Source: Sorangium aterium
Lineage (GTDB): Bacteria > Myxococcota_A > Polyangia > Polyangiales > Polyangiaceae
Length of the DNA stretch: 64,000 bases
Assembly: GCF_028368935.1 (NCBI RefSeq)
Contig: NZ_JAQNDK010000004.1
Span: forward strand, 372,001-436,000
Reading direction: 5' to 3'
Shown here: piece after piece, positions 15,434 through 23,976 of the stretch
How positions within the stretch are numbered: position 1 is the first letter of the stretch
How the letters are laid out: the number at the start of each line of letters is the position of its first letter
The notes under the pieces: model-generated
Databases searched by the model: none
The model's input: the letters and a program-made list of their open reading frames with translations, nothing else
What the model was told of the DNA's origin: nothing
Program-made: the position numbers and the translations under genes

Positions 15434-16357
15434 TCAGGCCTCGGGCGCGACGAGCTTCTTCGCCCAGAGGATGGCGTCCTTGCGGGCGCGGCCGACGACG
15501 AGGTGCCGCGCCAGCACGGCCGAGCGGCGGAAGCCGTTCGCGAGGAGGGCGGCGCACAGCTCCTGGTCGTCCGCAGGGGCGAAGGTGAACGTGCTCACGG
15601 CCTTCTCCTCGACGAGGCGGTCGCAGAGCGCGCCGATGGCGGCTGTCGTGGCGAGCCGCTCCGACTCGTGGCGCGGCGAGCTCAGGAGCTCCAGGAACGA
15701 GTTGCCGAAGCACGACTGCATCTCCCACGCGGCGTGCAGCGTGAAGCCGCCCCGCGCGGACAGCACGTAGCCCGTCCGCACCGCGTCGCGCCCGAACGGC
15801 TCGAAGCCCGTCAGCGCCCGCCCTGCCCGCTGCGCGGCCGAGGCCGCGCGCCGCAGCTCGGCGCTGCTCGCGGGCGCGATCTTGATCGCGGGCAGCGGCC
15901 GCGCCTCGGCCTCCCGGAGCAGCCGCCGCGCGCGGGCGATCGTGCGCTCCGCGAGCAGGACCGCCGGCGAGGCCGCGACGTCGTCGCCCTCGCCGCCCTC
16001 CTCGCCGTCGCCGCTCGCGCGCAGCCGCGACGTCATCTCGGACACGACCGCCCCGAGGATCCAGGCGTCGCTGCGCTTGTAGAAGCCGGGGATCGACCCC
16101 TCCCGCGTGAACCCGAGGCGGGTCCACGTCGGCACCTCGTCGCGCTCGACCAGCGTGAAGATCTTCTCGACCCCCTCGCGCTTGGCGGTCGACAGGACGA
16201 AGCTCCGCTTGGACGGCGTAGGCCCCGCGCGGAAGTCGACGATGCGGAGCGTCCGGTGCCGTCGATTGACCAGGAGACAGAGCGAGACGGAGTCGTTCCG
16301 GAACAGGAGCTCGTCGACACCGCTGCTCGCCGTCGAAGACAAGTTTGTCGCTGCCAT
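15434..16357 (-). CDS. Double GNAT-like acetyltransferase, uncharacterised
   Basis: 307 residues. The N-terminal half (about 45-115) has an acetyltransferase-like end, FTLVERDEVPTWTRLGFTRE then GSIPGFYKRSDAWILG, reminiscent of beta-lysine/AblB-type N-acetyltransferases. The middle (120-190) is an Ala/Arg helical linker. The C-terminal half repeats a GNAT-like layout (GYVLSARGGFTLHAAWE, FTFAPADDQELCAALLANGF, HLVVGRARKDAILWAKKL). A clear R/Q-x-x-G-x-G/A acetyl-CoA loop is not visible, so activity is uncertain. It has its own promoter region with an ATTGCA-rich dyad 47 bp upstream of the start. Confidence 0.65.
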   Translation of the reverse strand: MAATNLSSTASSGVDELLFRNDSVSLCLLVNRRHRTLRIVDFRAGPTPSKRSFVLSTAKREGVEKIFTLVERDEVPTWTRLGFTREGSIPGFYKRSDAWILGAVVSEMTSRLRASGDGEEGGEGDDVAASPAVLLAERTIARARRLLREAEARPLPAIKIAPASSAELRRAASAAQRAGRALTGFEPFGRDAVRTGYVLSARGGFTLHAAWEMQSCFGNSFLELLSSPRHESERLATTAAIGALCDRLVEEKAVSTFTFAPADDQELCAALLANGFRRSAVLARHLVVGRARKDAILWAKKLVAPEA

Positions 16358-16403
16358 ACCCCCTCGCGCTCGGCGCAGACGTGACGCCTCGGCTCAGACG
16401 TTC

Positions 16404-16434
16404 ATTGCAGAATTGCAAATTGCAGATCTGCAAT
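16404..16434. promoter_or_regulatory. Candidate operator: three ATTGCA direct repeats ending in a 16-bp palindrome
   Basis: ATTGCA occurs at 16404-16409, 16412-16417 and 16419-16424 (spacing 8 and 7). The last copy forms a perfect palindrome ATTGCAGATCTGCAAT at 16419-16434. The site lies 47-77 bp upstream of the double GNAT-like gene (minus strand). It is AT-rich compared with its surroundings, so it is a strong candidate binding site for an unknown regulator. Confidence 0.75.
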
Positions 16435-16496
16435 GCCCCGTAGCAGCCGAGGCCGACAGCGTCAACGATGTCGGCGGGATCGCGGTGAGGAGGGGG

Positions 16497-17411
16497 TCAG
16501 GGGGTCGCGGCGAGCCGGCTTGCGTCGGTCGGCTTGACCCCGAGGGCCACGAGCGCCTCCTGGAGCCGGGAGCGCTGGAGGGAGATGCGGGTCGGCATCC
16601 CTCCGGAGATCTTGAAGGTCTCGAGGAAGTTCACCCCGCTGTCGAACCGGGCGGCGAAGGTGATGCTGTCGTTGTCGACGACGACGGAGATGGGCGCGCG
16701 CTCCTGTCCGATGAGGAGGAGCAGGGTCTTGTCGTAGGCCCCGCCCCGCTGGGAGGCGTCGACTAGGACGAGGCCCGGCTCGACGCGCTCGTAGCGGAGC
16801 GCGATCCGGCGGGTCTCGGCTTCCATGGTGGCGAGCTCGGCGCCGGCCTGGTCGATGGGGGTCCAGAGCGACGGGTCGGAGAGGCCTGACGCGAGGTGCC
16901 GGACGATGAGGCCGAAGAGGGCCTGATCGCGGGGGCGGGCGCGGAGCGCGCGGTCCATGCGGGTGGCGGCCGGGCCCGGGACGCCGATGCGGGTGTCGAT
17001 GGCGCGGGCGTCGTCGTCGCAGCCGGGGTAGGGCTCGACGCCGCCGCGCATCCACTTCGCGCCGCTGGCGAGGCCGTCGAAGTCGACGTGGCAGACGAGG
17101 GTGTCGACGCGCCCGGCGCGGGCGACGAGCTCCGGCGTGATCATCTCGGGGCAGGCGCCGTGCTCGGCCTTGGTCGACAGGACGAAGCGGGGATCGCCGG
17201 CGAAGCGCGCGTGGTGGGCGCTGTCGTGGTGATCGACCCAGGCGGCGAGCCGCGGCCCGAGGTCCTGGATGAGGGGGAGAGTGACTGTCTCGAAGCTCTT
17301 GCCCCCCGCCTCCGAGGCGAAGGCGATATCGAGGACGGCGACGTTGCCGCGCAGATCGCGGGCGCGGGGGAGCTTGCGGGGGGAGGCGAAGGCGAGATCG
17401 AATCCGTGCAT
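16497..17411 (-). CDS. DHH-phosphoesterase-like protein with rearranged motif order
   Basis: 304 residues. It shows signatures of the DHH superfamily in an unusual order. First come VAVLDIAFAS (36-45) and AAWVDHHDSAHH (motif III, about 56-67), then DTLVCHVDFDGLASGAKW (like motif I, THxDxDGxxSA, about 103-120). The C-terminal ~100 residues contain VVVDNDSITFAARFDSG and FKISGGMPTRISL, which could be a divergent DHHA1 substrate-binding domain. The usual order is motif I before DHH, so this may be a circular permutation, or the similarity may be partly coincidental. DHH proteins cleave phosphodiesters (NrnA, RecJ, GdpP). Start ATG 17411. It is divergent from the exported protein at 17715. Confidence 0.6.
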   Translation of the reverse strand: MHGFDLAFASPRKLPRARDLRGNVAVLDIAFASEAGGKSFETVTLPLIQDLGPRLAAWVDHHDSAHHARFAGDPRFVLSTKAEHGACPEMITPELVARAGRVDTLVCHVDFDGLASGAKWMRGGVEPYPGCDDDARAIDTRIGVPGPAATRMDRALRARPRDQALFGLIVRHLASGLSDPSLWTPIDQAGAELATMEAETRRIALRYERVEPGLVLVDASQRGGAYDKTLLLLIGQERAPISVVVDNDSITFAARFDSGVNFLETFKISGGMPTRISLQRSRLQEALVALGVKPTDASRLAATP

Positions 17412-17714
17412 GGCGTGGCTTCCCGGGGAGGCAGGTACCGTCCAGCCGGGCGACCCGGCGCGTGCCGCGTCGGGCGCCCTGCTCCATACACCCGAAACGC
17501 TCGAAGCGCTGCGGTGGAGGACCTTTCTCGGGCGAGGCCTGAATGATCCGCTAGGATGATCCGACCAACGGCAGGGGCGGCTCGGCGTGCCGGGCGGCCC
17601 TGCAGTGCGCCGCCGCGCAGAGCAGGCCGGCGGTTCCAGGGAGACTCGACAGGTGGAGACCGCGCTCGGGCTCGCCGCGCGAGCCGGGCTGCCGGCCTGT
17701 GTCGGAGGAAGTGG
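17412..17714. other. Divergent intergenic region
   Basis: About 300 bp between two divergently transcribed genes, so it must hold both promoters. It contains two close copies of ATGATCCG (around 17541-17562) and, at the right end, the ribosome site GGAGGA (17704-17709) for the exported protein. No gene is supported. Confidence 0.6.
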
Positions 17715-18815
17715 ATGAGAAGCAACGTTCTGGGACTCGGTCTTCTGGCTCTTGGGGGGGTGCTCTGCGCGGGGCTCCCGGGCGCGCCGGCCGTCTCCGA
17801 GGCGAGGGCAGAGCCCGCCCAGGTGGTGGTCTCGGCCGCGCAGGTGACGGGGGCGGCCGCACAGGCGACCGCGACGGTCGGGCAGGCGGTGTCGGGGCCG
17901 GCGTGCAAGCTGAAGGGGACGGCGCCGGTGGCCAAGGGCGCCCGGCTGCATGACGCGCCGAGCGGCGGGCGGGCGGTCGCGAGCTTCACCGGCGCGCTGG
18001 TCCCGATGACGCTGAGCGCGATCCCGGCGGATCCGGCGGCGGGCCGCGCGCGGCTGAGCACGTCGGACAGCTCGCCTGCGCTGCGGATCGACGGTTATAT
18101 CCCGCCCTCGGACGTCGCGGTGTTCACGACGCGCGACATCCCGGTGATCGCCGGGCACGTGTGGATCTCGAGCGCGCAGAAGGTGAAGCTCGTCGCGGCC
18201 ACGGGTGATTCGCTGCGCGCGGAGCTCTTGATCTCCGGGTCCGAGGGGCAGACGGCGAAGGCCTCGGCGCCCTGCGACGCCTTCGCGCTGCAGCGCGGCG
18301 CCTCCATGAAGATGGAGATCCCCGGCAGCGCGCGCGGCTACCTGATGAAGACGTCGACGATCGAGCTCTTCGATCGCGCTGGCGGCGACGTGATCTTCAC
18401 GCTGAAGATGCTGGAGGGGGCGGCCCAGCTCTTCTGGAGCACCGAGGCGAAGCCCGGCTTCGTCCACATCATGTCGCGGGGCGACCTCACGATCGACGCC
18501 TGGGCGCGCCTCAAGGATCTCGAGCCGCTGAAGAAGGGCGAGATGATGGACCAGTACATCCCGCCGACGACCGCGGTGGCCGGCGCGCAGCTCGCGCTCG
18601 ACAAGGCGCCGCCGATCGTGAAGGCGACGAGGGCCATCCCGGTGCGCGCGCGGCGCGACGAGAAGGAGAAGCCGATCGGCGAGATCGAGGCCGGCGCGGA
18701 GATCTACCTGCTCGAGACGGTGGCAGGCTGGACCAACGTGCTCCCGAAGGCGCTCGGGATGACGCCGCCGGACGAGGGCGGCTTCTGGATCCCCGCCTCG
18801 GAGACGCCGAAGTAG
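17715..18815 (+). CDS. Exported protein of unknown function
   Basis: 366 residues. Residues 1-32 are a signal peptide (MRSNVLGLGLLALGGVLCAG, processing near SEARA). The mature part is beta-rich, with two regions resembling SH3-type modules: KGARLHDAPSGGRAVASFTGA (about 75-95) and RAIPVRARRDEKEKPIGEIE followed by YLLETVAGWTNVLP (about 305-345). It is probably periplasmic or envelope-associated. The ATG at 17715 is preferred because of GGAGGA six bases upstream. The next gene, an exported HEAT-repeat protein, follows 130 bp downstream in the same direction. Confidence 0.8.
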   Translation: MRSNVLGLGLLALGGVLCAGLPGAPAVSEARAEPAQVVVSAAQVTGAAAQATATVGQAVSGPACKLKGTAPVAKGARLHDAPSGGRAVASFTGALVPMTLSAIPADPAAGRARLSTSDSSPALRIDGYIPPSDVAVFTTRDIPVIAGHVWISSAQKVKLVAATGDSLRAELLISGSEGQTAKASAPCDAFALQRGASMKMEIPGSARGYLMKTSTIELFDRAGGDVIFTLKMLEGAAQLFWSTEAKPGFVHIMSRGDLTIDAWARLKDLEPLKKGEMMDQYIPPTTAVAGAQLALDKAPPIVKATRAIPVRARRDEKEKPIGEIEAGAEIYLLETVAGWTNVLPKALGMTPPDEGGFWIPASETPK

Positions 18816-18945
18816 CGAGGGCGCGCGGGCCCGCCGGGCGGGCCGCACACGCCCGGACGACGCGCCGCAGCGCCGGTCCGGGCGTGTGCGGCGCTGTGCT
18901 CGAGGCGTCAACTCTCGAGGGGTCTCGCCGCGCCGGGCGATTAGG

Positions 18946-21618
18946 ATGGCGCGCATGTCCAGATCGCCGTTTCGTTTCCGGCGGCCTCGCCTTGGCGCCG
19001 CGGCCGGGCTGATCGCAGCCTCCGCCGCCGTCGGTGGCAGCGCCGCCGCGCAGGTCGCGCCCGTGGTGCTCCCTCACGCGGCGGGCCAGCAGGCGCTCGC
19101 TGTCCGCATCGATGCGGGCGGGGTCACTGCCCGCGCCTGTCCAGCCGCGGCGGCGTGCGCGCCCGACGGCGGCAAGGTCCTCGCCGTGCCTTCCGAGGTA
19201 GCGCCGCTGCTCGGCGGCGCGCGCGTCGTGCCGGTCACCCTGGCCGACGGCAAGCGCCTCGCCAAGATCGAGGTGCCGGCCGCAGGAAAACCGGCGGGCG
19301 TCGGCGCGCCGGAAGGCGCGGGCGGCAGCTGGGTGATGCTGCTCGCGGCGCCGCTCGCGGGGAAGGGGACGGAGCCGCTGGTGCTCTGGAGCGGCTGGAC
19401 CGGCGTCGCGACCGGGGAGCACGGCGAGGGGCGGAGCGACGCCGTGGTCGTGGAGCCGCTCGGCAGCGGCAACCGCGTGCTCGTCGGGCAGCTGCGAGAC
19501 GACGTGACCCTCTGCGGGCGGCCGGCGCTTGTCGGCGCGAGCGAGGTCGATCCCCGGACGATGACGCTCCTGAAGGGGGCCAGCTTCCAGAACCTCCCGG
19601 CGGAGGAGCGGCGCGCCGCGGGCAAGGTGGTCGCCGAGCGCCGCGATGCCGACGCGCCGGCGGCTACCTTCCGGCTGCTGCGCCCGACCGCCGCGTCGAG
19701 CGCGGTCGGCAAGCGCTTCGCGGAGATCGCCGACGGCGACCCGAAGACCGCGTGGTCCGAGGGCAAGGTGGGCGCGGGCCGGGGCGAGTTCGTGTCGTTC
19801 TCGTCGGCGGACGAGGTCGGGATCACGGGCCTCGGCCTGCGCATCAAGCCGTCCGACGGCGTCGAGGGCGGCGCCGCGCCGCGCACGCTCTTCGTGGCGA
19901 CGCCCGATCGGCTCTTCCAGGTGAGCCTGCCCGAGGACGCGTGGCTCAAGGAGTCCGCCGGCTACGAGGTGAAGCTCCCCGAGGAGATCAAGGCCTCGTG
20001 CATCGCCGTCGTGCTCGACGACGCGTACGCGCCGGCGGGGGCCGGGAGCCGCGGCGCGCCCTCCGCTCCGGAGGTGCGGGTCACGATCGCCGAGGTCACG
20101 GCGCGCACGGCGTTCGACGGGCAGGGCCCGGCGGCGCTCGTGGGCGCGCTCGCGGGCGGCGGCGAGCGATCCAGGGCGGCGGCGGCGCTGCTCGCGCGCG
20201 GCGGACCGGAGGCGGTCGAGGCGGCGATCGCCGGCTATGACAGGCTCGACCCCGCGGGCAGGCAGCTCGCCCGGGGTGTGATCGACACGGCGCCATGCGC
20301 GGTGCAGATCCCGTTCCTCACCGCGCGGCTGGCGTCCGGCGCGGCGTCGGCGGCGCAGCCCGCGCCCGGCGCGGCATCCGCGGGGCGCGTGTCCGGCATG
20401 GCAGCGGCGCTGGGGCGCGCCCCTCGCGCCGCGCCGCCAGAGCCCGATCCCGAGCTCCACCACGCGCGCGATCGCATCCGCCGTTGCGGGCGCGCGGCCG
20501 CGCCGGCGCTCGCGGAGATCGTGAAGGCGGGCGCGCCCGCGGCCAGGGTGGTGGCGGCCCGGGAACTCGCGCTCGTGGCGCCGGTCGAGGCGATCCCGGC
20601 GCTGCTCGACGCCCTCGCCGGGGCGCGCGGCGCGGCGCGGAGGGAGCTCCGCGCTGCGCTCGCGCTGGCGGCGCGGAGCGAGCGGGCCGCTTCCGTGGTC
20701 GAGGAAGAGATGCAGCTCGAGCGGCTCCGCGCCCGGCCGGAGGACGCGCAGCTCGATCTGCTGCGCGCGCTCGGGCCGGCGCTCGGGCGGGTGAAGGGCG
20801 GCGGAGCGGCGTTCCAGGCGCTCGCTTCGGCGGGCGGCGCTCCCTTCGATCGGCGCTACCTGCTGCAAGCGCCGGCCGCGGCGCTCGCGCGCGCGGGCGA
20901 GGCGCCGGCGGAGGCGTACCTCCGGGCGTCGCTCCGGAAGGACGCGGACGCGCACGTGCGCCTCCGCGCGGCCGAGGTCACGGCGGACGTGCCGGCGCTC
21001 GCGCCGGACCTGCTCGCGGCGGCCTCCGATCCGGAGGCGCGCGTGCGGGAGGCGGCGATCGTGGCGCTCGCGCGCGCGGCCTCTGCCGGCGCGAAGCTGC
21101 CTGCCGGCGCGGGCGAGGCGCTCGCGGCGCGGCTCACCTCGGACCCGTGGACGTTCATCCGGGGCGGCGCTGCGCTCGCGATCGGCGCGATGCCGGCGAC
21201 GACGGCGGGCGACCGGGCGCTCGTCGGGGCGCTCGCCGACAGCTCGCCCGAGGTGCGCCAGCACGCGCTCGACGGCCTCGGCGCGCACCGCGCGACCGCG
21301 CACATCGAGGCCGTGCGCGACCGGGCGGAGGACAAGGAGGAGGACGTCGAGGTGCGCGCGCGGGCGATCCTCGCGCTCGGAGCGATGTGCGACGCGAGCT
21401 CGGTCGACCTGTGGACGCGGCTCGCGCTCCGCGCGAAGTCGCCGATCGGCGAGCACGATCAGCGGCTCGGCTCGGCGGCGCTCGCGGCGCTCGGGTCGGT
21501 GCACCCTGCAGATCTGCCCGCGCGCCTCAAGCCGCTCCTCGACAAGGGCACGCCGCACGGCCTGCGCGAGGCGGCGAGGGCAGCGCTCTCCGCGCCGCCG
21601 CAGTGCCGCCGCCGCTGA
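18946..21618 (+). CDS. Exported HEAT-repeat protein with a discoidin-like domain
   Basis: 890 residues. The start (MARMSRSPFRFRRPRLGAAA) is a twin-arginine-poor but otherwise plausible signal peptide, ending near SAAAQ. Residues ~235-385 hold a discoidin/NADase-type glycan-binding-like fold (IADGDPKTAWSEGKVGAGRG, TGLGLRIKPSDG, VRVTIAEVTAR). From ~400 to the end it is Ala/Arg-rich, with repeated HEAT/PBS-lyase-like helix pairs (e.g. AAPALAEIVKAGAPAARVVA, DSSPEVRQHALDGLGAH). It is probably an envelope scaffold for protein-protein or glycan contacts. A second start at 18955 is possible. Confidence 0.75.
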   Translation: MARMSRSPFRFRRPRLGAAAGLIAASAAVGGSAAAQVAPVVLPHAAGQQALAVRIDAGGVTARACPAAAACAPDGGKVLAVPSEVAPLLGGARVVPVTLADGKRLAKIEVPAAGKPAGVGAPEGAGGSWVMLLAAPLAGKGTEPLVLWSGWTGVATGEHGEGRSDAVVVEPLGSGNRVLVGQLRDDVTLCGRPALVGASEVDPRTMTLLKGASFQNLPAEERRAAGKVVAERRDADAPAATFRLLRPTAASSAVGKRFAEIADGDPKTAWSEGKVGAGRGEFVSFSSADEVGITGLGLRIKPSDGVEGGAAPRTLFVATPDRLFQVSLPEDAWLKESAGYEVKLPEEIKASCIAVVLDDAYAPAGAGSRGAPSAPEVRVTIAEVTARTAFDGQGPAALVGALAGGGERSRAAAALLARGGPEAVEAAIAGYDRLDPAGRQLARGVIDTAPCAVQIPFLTARLASGAASAAQPAPGAASAGRVSGMAAALGRAPRAAPPEPDPELHHARDRIRRCGRAAAPALAEIVKAGAPAARVVAARELALVAPVEAIPALLDALAGARGAARRELRAALALAARSERAASVVEEEMQLERLRARPEDAQLDLLRALGPALGRVKGGGAAFQALASAGGAPFDRRYLLQAPAAALARAGEAPAEAYLRASLRKDADAHVRLRAAEVTADVPALAPDLLAAASDPEARVREAAIVALARAASAGAKLPAGAGEALAARLTSDPWTFIRGGAALAIGAMPATTAGDRALVGALADSSPEVRQHALDGLGAHRATAHIEAVRDRAEDKEEDVEVRARAILALGAMCDASSVDLWTRLALRAKSPIGEHDQRLGSAALAALGSVHPADLPARLKPLLDKGTPHGLREAARAALSAPPQCRRR

Positions 21619-21747
21619 CGCGGCAGGCCGGCCTCCGCGCGCGCCGTTCGCGCGCCAGGCAAGGTCGCTGCCGAAGCAGCTTGCGCGCTTCGACTTCTGG
21701 GGCAGCCCCTTCGGACCACGGCTGTTCCATCGAGAGAGCGCCAGCGC

Positions 21748-22383
21748 TCATCTCACGCCGCGGCCTGCCCGCCGCGGCAGCACGGCGCGCGCGCGCGCGA
21801 GCCACTCGCCGAGCGACGTGGCGTCCGCGGGGACCGCGTCGAGGTCGGCGTCCTCCGCCACGCGCACCATGGCGGCGCCGTCGCCCGGCATCATGCCCTT
21901 CGCCGCGAGCATCGCCTGCGCCCTGAGGGGCGACATCTCCTCGGTCGCCTTCTCGCCGAGCAGCGCCAGGATCCAGCCTCCGAGCGCCGGCGCGGCCACG
22001 CCGCCGATCACGTCGGGCGGCGAGGACAGGGCCGACGAGACGCGCCGGATGCCCTCCGCGATCGCCTCGCGGCGCGCCGGATCGCGGTCGATGTCGCGGA
22101 CGAACGCGAGGATCTCGCACCCCGCCTCCTGCGCGTCGAGCGCCGCGCCCAGCACGTGGTGCGTGTCCTCGTGGGCCGCGCCGCGCGCCTGGTACTTCCG
22201 GATGCTCTTCCACTCGCGGGCGCCGCCGACGACCCATCCGCTCGGCTGGACGCGCGAGAGCAGCGTGAAGAGCACGCCGGGGTGCTTGTCCGACTGGTAG
22301 GCGGGCGCCCCGGCGCGGCTGCCCAGCTCGCTCTCGCCCTCGCCGACAAGGAAGACCCGGATCCGCTCGGGCGCCTTCATCAC
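21748..22383 (-). CDS. Toprim-like (DUF4276/RloB-type) putative nuclease partner
   Basis: 211 residues. RVFLVGEGESELG at the N-terminus (E15, E17 or E19) and AFVRDIDRDPARREA (D97-x-D99) match the Glu and DxD acids of Toprim-like DUF4276 proteins. In many genomes such proteins are encoded next to an AAA/ABC-type ATPase. The rest (GGWILALLGEKATEEMSPLR, AAMLAAKGMMPG) is helical and not diagnostic. The ATG overlaps the stop of the ATPase gene by 4 bp (ATGA, 22380-22383), so the two are coupled. Its likely role is effector nuclease of a two-gene defence or repair system; this is inferred. Confidence 0.68.
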   Translation of the reverse strand: MMKAPERIRVFLVGEGESELGSRAGAPAYQSDKHPGVLFTLLSRVQPSGWVVGGAREWKSIRKYQARGAAHEDTHHVLGAALDAQEAGCEILAFVRDIDRDPARREAIAEGIRRVSSALSSPPDVIGGVAAPALGGWILALLGEKATEEMSPLRAQAMLAAKGMMPGDGAAMVRVAEDADLDAVPADATSLGEWLARARAVLPRRAGRGVR

Positions 22384-23456
22384 GGCCGCGGCCCTCCTCC
22401 GAGGAGCGGCGCCTCGTCACCGCCGTTGGCGTAGCTCAGCCAGAGCTCCCCCAGCGCGTACACCCTCGCCCGATCCTCGAAGCCCGGCGTCTCAAGGATG
22501 CGCGTGGCCCTCATTCCGTGCTCGCCCGCGCGGGTGACGACCGTGACCTCCTCCGGCTGCAGCTCGTTCACGACGAGCGGGCTGTGCGTCGCGAGGAGGA
22601 CCTGGGTCTTCTCGGAGACGAGGCGCAGCGCGCGCATCACGTCGGCGATGCGCGCGGGGTGCAGCCCGTGCTCGGGCTCCTCGACGAGGAGCAGGGGCGT
22701 CGGATCGAGGTGCGGCAGCGCCGCGAAGGCGAGGTAGTACAGCATGCCCTCGCTCATCAGCGACGCCGGCACGACGGCGCCGCCCTCGAGCTTCACGCCG
22801 ATGGCCTTCGTCGTGGAGCTCGGGTTGGCGAGGTGGAGGCTCTTCACGCTGGGGAACAGGCGGGTGAGCTCCTCGTTCAGATCGACGTACGCCGACAGGT
22901 CGCGGCTGATGACGGCGTCGTAGACGGCCGGCAGGCCGGTGCCGCGCTCGTCGGCGAAGCAGAGCGGGTGCCCGTCGGGGATGAGCGGGTGCGGGGCCCT
23001 CAGCGCGTCGGGATCGAGCCGGAGCATCTGGGCCCCGCGCAGCGCCTGGACGATGTCCATGGCAGGGCGCTCGGGGCTGGGCCCGCCGCCCGCGTCGTCG
23101 TCCCCGTCTGCGTCGTCGAGCAGGGAGGGGGGCTCGAGGTCCCTGGGGAACGACATCGACCGGACCCGCCCCCCGACGTCGAGCTCCACGCGCCACGTCG
23201 TGCTCGCCGCCGACACCTCGAACACGGCGCCGCCCGGGGCCTTGCTCGTGGGGCCGGCGCGCCCGAGCGTGTCCGGCGACGGCGCACCGAGCGCCCGCTC
23301 GAGGACGGAGGAGAGCGTGCGGAGCGCCCGCAGCACCGTGCTCTTGCCGCTGTCGTTGGGCCCGATGAGCGCATGCAGCGGCGTCAGCTCCAGCGTCGCG
23401 TCCTGGACGCAGCCGTAGCCCTGGATGCGGAGCTGCTCGACGTAGGGTCGGTCCAT
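22380..23456 (-). CDS. OLD/RecF-like AAA ATPase
   Basis: 358 residues with an SMC/ABC-type split ATPase. Walker A is GPNDSGKST at ~32-40, preceded by IQGYGCVQDATLELTPLHAL, the usual OLD/AAA_21 opening. A short insertion (about 100-175) follows instead of a coiled coil. PASLMSEGMLYYLAF is the degenerate signature, LLLVEEPEHGLHP is Walker B with the catalytic Glu, and VLLATHSPLVVNEL is the H-loop. The C-terminal Toprim of true OLD nucleases is missing and is supplied by the coupled downstream gene. The start ATG at 23456 is preferred; an ATG at 23474 is also open. Confidence 0.88.
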   Translation of the reverse strand: MDRPYVEQLRIQGYGCVQDATLELTPLHALIGPNDSGKSTVLRALRTLSSVLERALGAPSPDTLGRAGPTSKAPGGAVFEVSAASTTWRVELDVGGRVRSMSFPRDLEPPSLLDDADGDDDAGGGPSPERPAMDIVQALRGAQMLRLDPDALRAPHPLIPDGHPLCFADERGTGLPAVYDAVISRDLSAYVDLNEELTRLFPSVKSLHLANPSSTTKAIGVKLEGGAVVPASLMSEGMLYYLAFAALPHLDPTPLLLVEEPEHGLHPARIADVMRALRLVSEKTQVLLATHSPLVVNELQPEEVTVVTRAGEHGMRATRILETPGFEDRARVYALGELWLSYANGGDEAPLLGGGPRP

Positions 23457-23535
23457 CGAGGTCGAGGCCAGCATAGCCGCTCGCTCGGCAGCAAGGAACT
23501 TGGCCCGCCCTCGCCAGCCCCTCTACGCCGCGGTC

Positions 23536-23976
23536 ATGCGCCGCCTCCCGTCGATCGCGCTCGTCGTCCTCATCGCGCTCGCCGTCCCCGTGGCGAGCGG
23601 CCTCGGCGAGCGGCACGCCAGCGCCAGCGTCGCCTATGAGTCGCCTTACACCTTCGAGCAGACCTTCGGCACGGCGCTGCGCCTCGTGCGCGTCGATCTC
23701 GGCTTCAAGATCGTCGAGAAGGACGTCTCCAATGGTTACCTGCTCTTCGAGTACCGGAGCCCGGAGAGCGGCGGCAGGGCGACGCAGGGGGCGATCGAGG
23801 TCGTGGACGGCCGCGCCGGGGTGCACGTCGCCGTGCAGCTCCCGGCGATGCCGCAGTACCACGAGCAGGTGCTCCTCGACGGGCTCGTGAAGAAGCTCGC
23901 CACCGAGCACGGCGACCCGCCGAAGAAGGCGCCCCCAGGCGGGGGCGCCCCTCCCCCTGACGCGGGCGCGCCCTAG
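23536..23976 (+). CDS. Small exported protein of unknown function
   Basis: 146 residues. MRRLPSIALVVLIALAVPVA... is a signal peptide with cleavage likely after HASA. The mature domain (YTFEQTFGTALRLVRVDLGF, KIVEKDVSNGYLLFEY) resembles a short alpha/beta DUF of the kind common in envelope proteins (a BamC-like feel, not proven). The C-terminal tail is Pro/Gly-rich. It converges tail-to-tail with boxB; the stops overlap by 4 bp (23973-23976). Confidence 0.72.
   Translation: MRRLPSIALVVLIALAVPVASGLGERHASASVAYESPYTFEQTFGTALRLVRVDLGFKIVEKDVSNGYLLFEYRSPESGGRATQGAIEVVDGRAGVHVAVQLPAMPQYHEQVLLDGLVKKLATEHGDPPKKAPPGGGAPPPDAGAP

Noticed and set aside
18511-21558. 1015-codon antisense frame opposite the HEAT-repeat gene
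   Set aside because: Arg-dominated composition with no domain; sense frame has signal peptide and repeats.
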